In this document: one piece after another, positions 21,638-24,363 of the stretch | How the letters are laid out: each line of letters begins with the position of its first letter | Position numbering within the stretch: position 1 is the first letter of the stretch | Source of the DNA: Sphingosinicella sp041621755 | GTDB taxonomy: Bacteria > Pseudomonadota > Alphaproteobacteria > Sphingomonadales > Sphingomonadaceae | Assembly: GCA_041621755.1 (NCBI GenBank) | Contig: JBFKAE010000035.1 | Coordinates: 1 to 24,363, forward strand | DNA length: 24,363 bases | Direction: 5' to 3' | The notes under the pieces: model-generated | What the model was told of the DNA's origin: nothing | What the model saw: only the letters and a program-made list of their open reading frames with translations | Database searches by the model: none | Position numbers and translations under genes: made by a program

Positions 21638-22710
21638 CAGAACGCAAGAAATATTTCGGCGACATTGTGGAAGTACGAGAGGGTTTCGGGTTCGATCTCT
21701 GTCGGCTTGAAGACTATATGGCGCCGCGTATCAGCGGCTTTGAAAAGCCATTGACCGTACAACAGTTCGATGGCGGTCAATCAAATCCCACCTATCTGTT
21801 GCACACCCCCGGGCGCACCTATGTTTTGCGCCGCAAGCCGCCTGGCGTCACGCTGGCGTCGGCCCATGCCGTCGATCGGGAGTTTCGCGTGCTCAGCGCT
21901 TTGTACGAACAAGGTTTTCCAGTACCAGAGCCCCTGATATACGAAGAAGATATGGAAATCGTCGGCTCCCCATTTTATGTTATGGGATATGTTCAAGGGC
22001 GCCTCTTCTTCGACTGCACGATGCCGGATTTAAACCCCGAAGAACGTGGTGAAGTTAGCCGCTCCGTGATTGATACGCTTGCACGACTTCACAGTTTTAT
22101 TCCTGATGCCATCGGCCTTGGCGATTATGGTAGACCCGGAAATTACTTTGAACGACAGGTTCGCCGATGGTCGCGCCAATATCAGCTGTCGGCAGATCGC
22201 AAAATATCATCGATGGACAAACTCGTCGAGTGGTTGCCAACCGCTATTCCCGAGCCGCTATCTGGTGGCGCACGGATCGTGCATGGAGATTATTCTTTCC
22301 ATAATATCATCATCAACTCCAATGATTGTCAGGTTGGGGCCGTGATCGATTGGGAATTGTCAACGACAGGTGATCCAATGGGGGATCTCATGTATCACGC
22401 CCTAGACTGGTACCGACCCGCGCAACTCGATCCCCGGGGTACTTTACTAGGACTGGATGTGACGGCTTTGGGTTTGCCGACGCTGGAAGAGCATCTGTCC
22501 CGTTATTTTAAGCTGAGAAGCATAGAAAAGCCGAATAATCTCGCTTTCTATCGATCCTATAACCTGTTTCGTATTGCCGCGATCTGGCAGGGAATCGCAG
22601 CGCGGCAGGTGCAAGGTAATGCAGCGGCGTCCGACGCGGGTGAAATAGCAGCTCGGATTCAACCGATGGCTGACGCCGCTTGGGAAGCTGCGCTCGAAGC
22701 AGGAGCCTGA
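21634..22710 (+). CDS. APH-fold phosphotransferase, likely hydroxyacyl-CoA kinase (LvaA/ACAD10-11 kinase-like)
   Basis: 358 residues with the aminoglycoside phosphotransferase/choline kinase fold (APH, PF01636). Seen in order: QFDGGQSNPTYLL (nucleotide-binding loop), TYVLRRKPPG (ATP lysine region), HAVDREFRVLSAL, then VHGDYSFHN with catalytic Asp219 and Asn224, and IDWELSTTGDP with metal-binding Asp239. The VLRRKPPG and DWELSTTGDPMGDL patterns are those of the kinase domain fused to ACAD in human ACAD10/11 and of bacterial LvaA, rather than of antibiotic-resistance kinases. It probably phosphorylates the 4-hydroxyl of a hydroxyacyl-CoA for the ACAD11-type enzyme encoded upstream. It starts with GTG, overlapping the SDR stop by 4 bases (GTGA), so translation is coupled. 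No separate LvaB-like small partner gene is present here. Confidence 0.9.
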   Translation: MTERKKYFGDIVEVREGFGFDLCRLEDYMAPRISGFEKPLTVQQFDGGQSNPTYLLHTPGRTYVLRRKPPGVTLASAHAVDREFRVLSALYEQGFPVPEPLIYEEDMEIVGSPFYVMGYVQGRLFFDCTMPDLNPEERGEVSRSVIDTLARLHSFIPDAIGLGDYGRPGNYFERQVRRWSRQYQLSADRKISSMDKLVEWLPTAIPEPLSGGARIVHGDYSFHNIIINSNDCQVGAVIDWELSTTGDPMGDLMYHALDWYRPAQLDPRGTLLGLDVTALGLPTLEEHLSRYFKLRSIEKPNNLAFYRSYNLFRIAAIWQGIAARQVQGNAAASDAGEIAARIQPMADAAWEAALEAGA

Positions 22711-22777
22711 ACTTTAACAGCGATTGCGACATAATGCGTTTGCGATCGATTTTTCAGTTATTCTCTCTGAGAAGGGT

Positions 22778-23845
22778 TTATCGGGTCATAGCTAGATATC
22801 GTTCCGCTTCGGTATCGCAATCACCAAATAACTGCGACAATAACAGGGCGCGTTTAAATGCGTGTCCGATGATCAATTCGTCCGACATACCCATGCCGCC
22901 ATGCATCTGGATTGCGTCCTCTCCTAAGCGGATTGCCACATCAGAAATAAAGCTCTTGGCCATGAGCCGGGTTTGCTCATGATGACCGATTGCCTCTAGG
23001 GTAGCACGGTAAAGCAAAGACCTTGCCTGTTCGAGCATCAGATACTGCTCGGCCATGCGATGTTGCAGGGCCTGAAAAGAACCTATTGGAGTGCCGAACT
23101 GTTCGCGCACTTTCAAATATTCGAGGGTTTTTTCAAACATGATCTGCATCAGGCCGACAAGCTCGGCACAAATACATACGCGGACTAGATCGATCTGTTC
23201 GCTCAGAGCCGTAAGACCGCCCGGAAGCTTATCGGCCACTACATTCGTGAATTTCAGTTCTGCGGCCGGAGATCCATCCAAAAGCCGATATCGGTGCGTT
23301 TCGATTCCCCGGTCTGCTGCGCTGACCAGATACAGCCCCACAATGCCTTCCGCATTGCGTGCCGTTACAATATAGGCATCACAATTCATACCGGCGATGA
23401 CAAAGGTTTTACTGCCGTTAAGAATGCGGTCGACGACCTTGCAATTTGCCTCCGTGAATTCGTAACGCAGGCCATGCTCTGCGTGGGCCAGAGCCAGATG
23501 AGCCTCGCCGCGCGTAACGGCGGCAAGCCATTTACCTTTCTGATCTTCCGAACCTGCACGGGCCAGCAAGCCAGCAGCGAGAATGACCTCGCTCAGAACG
23601 GGTTCGGCGACAACTCCACGGCCAAAGGCTTCCATAACGACCATCAATTCGACGGGGCCGCAAGAAGCTTCGTCGAAGTGCATGCCCAACAGCCCGATGT
23701 CCGCCAGCAAAGCCCAGTTGTCGGCGTTCTGGCCTGCTTCTGGGATGGCCAGGTTAGGGCGTTTGTCAGCTGGATATCGTTCCAACACAAATCTTTCGGC
23801 TATGTTGCGGAGCATATTTTGCTCATCGTTAAGCTGAAAATGCAA
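22778..23845 (-). CDS. Acyl-CoA dehydrogenase, small-subunit type (pimeloyl-CoA dehydrogenase small subunit-like)
   Basis: 355 residues. The N-terminus FQLNDEQNMLRNIAERFV, the middle domain, and VREQFGTPIGSFQALQHRMAE and QMHGGMGMSDELIIGHAFKR near the C-terminus are standard acyl-CoA dehydrogenase blocks. The C-terminus FGDCDTEAERY lacks the Y-E-G-T catalytic segment, and the protein is shorter than homotetrameric members. This fits the small subunit of heteromeric dehydrogenases (PimD-like, or the alpha2beta2 steroid-type enzymes). The start is TTG 23845, supported by AAAAGGAT 7 bases upstream; the nearest in-frame ATG lies inside the conserved first helix. It is convergent with the kinase gene (67 bp between stops) and divergent from a large-subunit-like gene, its likely partner. 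Confidence 0.9.
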   Translation of the reverse strand: MHFQLNDEQNMLRNIAERFVLERYPADKRPNLAIPEAGQNADNWALLADIGLLGMHFDEASCGPVELMVVMEAFGRGVVAEPVLSEVILAAGLLARAGSEDQKGKWLAAVTRGEAHLALAHAEHGLRYEFTEANCKVVDRILNGSKTFVIAGMNCDAYIVTARNAEGIVGLYLVSAADRGIETHRYRLLDGSPAAELKFTNVVADKLPGGLTALSEQIDLVRVCICAELVGLMQIMFEKTLEYLKVREQFGTPIGSFQALQHRMAEQYLMLEQARSLLYRATLEAIGHHEQTRLMAKSFISDVAIRLGEDAIQMHGGMGMSDELIIGHAFKRALLLSQLFGDCDTEAERYLAMTR

Positions 23846-23851
23846 ACCAAC

Positions 23852-23859
23852 ATCCTTTT
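23852..23859 (-). promoter_or_regulatory. Shine-Dalgarno deciding the TTG start of the small-subunit dehydrogenase
   Basis: On the minus strand AAAAGGAT lies about 7 bases before TTG 23845, fixing that non-ATG start. Confidence 0.6.
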
Positions 23860-23874
23860 CCAGGTTTCAACACC

Positions 23875-23890
23875 CGAGAGTGTTCTCTCG
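23875..23890. promoter_or_regulatory. Perfect palindrome in divergent promoter region, possible operator
   Basis: CGAGAG-TGTT-CTCTCG is a perfect 6-bp inverted repeat with a 4-base centre. It is 30 bp from the start of the minus-strand dehydrogenase, inside the 221-bp region between the two divergent dehydrogenase genes. It may be the operator of a regulator controlling both, or a leader hairpin of the minus-strand mRNA. Confidence 0.4.
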
Positions 23891-23986
23891 TATCAAAGGA
23901 GTAGCTTAGGCAGCACGAGCGCCATGATCTGCTGCTCTATTGGATAGCTGGCATCAACACTGCGATCCGGAACTTGTCTAACTAAC

Positions 23987-24017
23987 CTAATCGCCAGCGG
24001 ATTCATCTGTCGATTAG
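23987..24017. promoter_or_regulatory. Second inverted repeat in the divergent promoter region
   Basis: CTAATCG (23987-23993) and CGATTAG (24011-24017) are perfect 7-bp inverted arms with a 17-base spacer, 50 bp before the plus-strand dehydrogenase. The half-site spacing from centre to centre is 24 bases, slightly over two helical turns. This would suit a dimeric regulator, but the site is found once only. Confidence 0.35.
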
Positions 24018-24066
24018 TCGGATAACGACTTCATACGAAGACGAAAATGCATGAGAAGGACAGACA

Positions 24067-24363
24067 ATGGATCTTAGTTTAAGCGTCGAGGAGCTATCTT
24101 TCCGCGACGAGGTGCTGGCTTTCTTGGATGAGTGGCTTACTGAAGATTTGCGCAGACGTGCGCGGTTAACGCCAACAGTTTTCGCTGAGCCCGATGTCAG
24201 CCAACTGTGGCAGCAGATTCTCCTTGATAAGGGCTGGCTGGCATACAACTGGCCAAAGAAATATGGAGGGACCGGATGGAGTCCGGTGCAACGCTATATA
24301 TTTGAACGGGAATGCGCGCTAGCTGATGCCCCTGATCTGCCGGCGCTCAGTTTGAAACTGCTG
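24067..24363 (+). CDS. Acyl-CoA dehydrogenase, large-subunit type, 5' part (cut by window end)
   Basis: The first 99 codons are open to the last base of the window. MDLSLSVEELSFRDEVLAFL, then LLDKGWLAYNWPKKYGG followed by GWSPVQRYIFERECA, are the N-terminal acyl-CoA dehydrogenase blocks. They resemble the pimeloyl-CoA dehydrogenase large subunit (PimC) and related large subunits. The remaining roughly 300 residues, including FAD-binding and catalytic parts, lie beyond the window. ATG 24067 is supported by AGAAGGA (24054-24060) six bases upstream. It is divergent from the small-subunit-like gene across a 221-bp region with two palindromes, and the two probably form one heteromeric enzyme. Confidence 0.88.
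   Translation, partial: MDLSLSVEELSFRDEVLAFLDEWLTEDLRRRARLTPTVFAEPDVSQLWQQILLDKGWLAYNWPKKYGGTGWSPVQRYIFERECALADAPDLPALSLKLL

Noticed and set aside
21634..22710. Aminoglycoside resistance kinase
   Set aside because: The sequence pattern and coupling to an ACAD11-type gene fit the hydroxyacyl-CoA kinase branch of the APH fold rather than antibiotic-modifying enzymes.
1..24363. CRISPR array or toxin-antitoxin pair
   Set aside because: No regularly spaced direct repeats and no small gene pair with toxin or antitoxin signatures were seen on either strand.

Overview
The window looks like chromosomal DNA of an alphaproteobacterium of the Sphingomonadales (Sphingopyxis, Sphingomonas or Novosphingobium type). 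This placement is inference. It rests on moderately high GC, the large 180-kDa-class NAD-glutamate dehydrogenase beside a PAS_5-type protein, a heparinase-like gene beside purH and rpe, a serine recombinase/DUF2924/DUF3489 module, and a catabolic cluster rich in acyl-CoA dehydrogenases.

Positions 1-14919 look like stable core genome. A DUF1674 (SdhAF4-like) mini-gene diverges from a compact plus-strand run: short-chain dehydrogenase, rsmB (16S rRNA m5C methyltransferase), rpe (ribulose-phosphate epimerase), a heparinase II/III-like protein and purH. Several of these genes overlap, which suggests translational coupling. A small predicted secreted protein converges on purH. Next, on the minus strand, come the 1591-residue NAD-glutamate dehydrogenase and, upstream of it, a PAS_5-like regulatory protein. 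A soluble methyl-accepting receptor with a globin-like N-terminus diverges from the PAS gene. The block ends with tRNA-Thr(CGT).

Positions 14920-18081 hold a mobile-element-like segment: a minus-strand operon DUF3489 - DUF2924 - large serine recombinase, with two hairpins in its presumed leader, then AT-rich DNA with a short DUF3644-like gene remnant.

Positions 18082-24363 form a catabolic cluster with visibly lower GC: a class III CoA-transferase, an ACAD11-type acyl-CoA dehydrogenase, an SDR, an APH-fold kinase, and a divergent pair of acyl-CoA dehydrogenases resembling the pimeloyl-CoA dehydrogenase small and large subunits. The second of that pair is cut by the window end.

The most interesting reading is that ACAD11-type dehydrogenase + SDR + APH kinase reproduces the core of the 4-hydroxyacyl-CoA phosphorylation/dephosphorylation route known from levulinate catabolism (LvaC, LvaD, LvaA) and from mammalian ACAD10/ACAD11. 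Here a CaiB-type CoA-transferase lies upstream, in the place where an acyl-CoA ligase would be expected. The cluster may therefore degrade a 4-oxo or 4-hydroxy acid, or a larger substrate passing through such an intermediate. The substrate cannot be read from the sequence.
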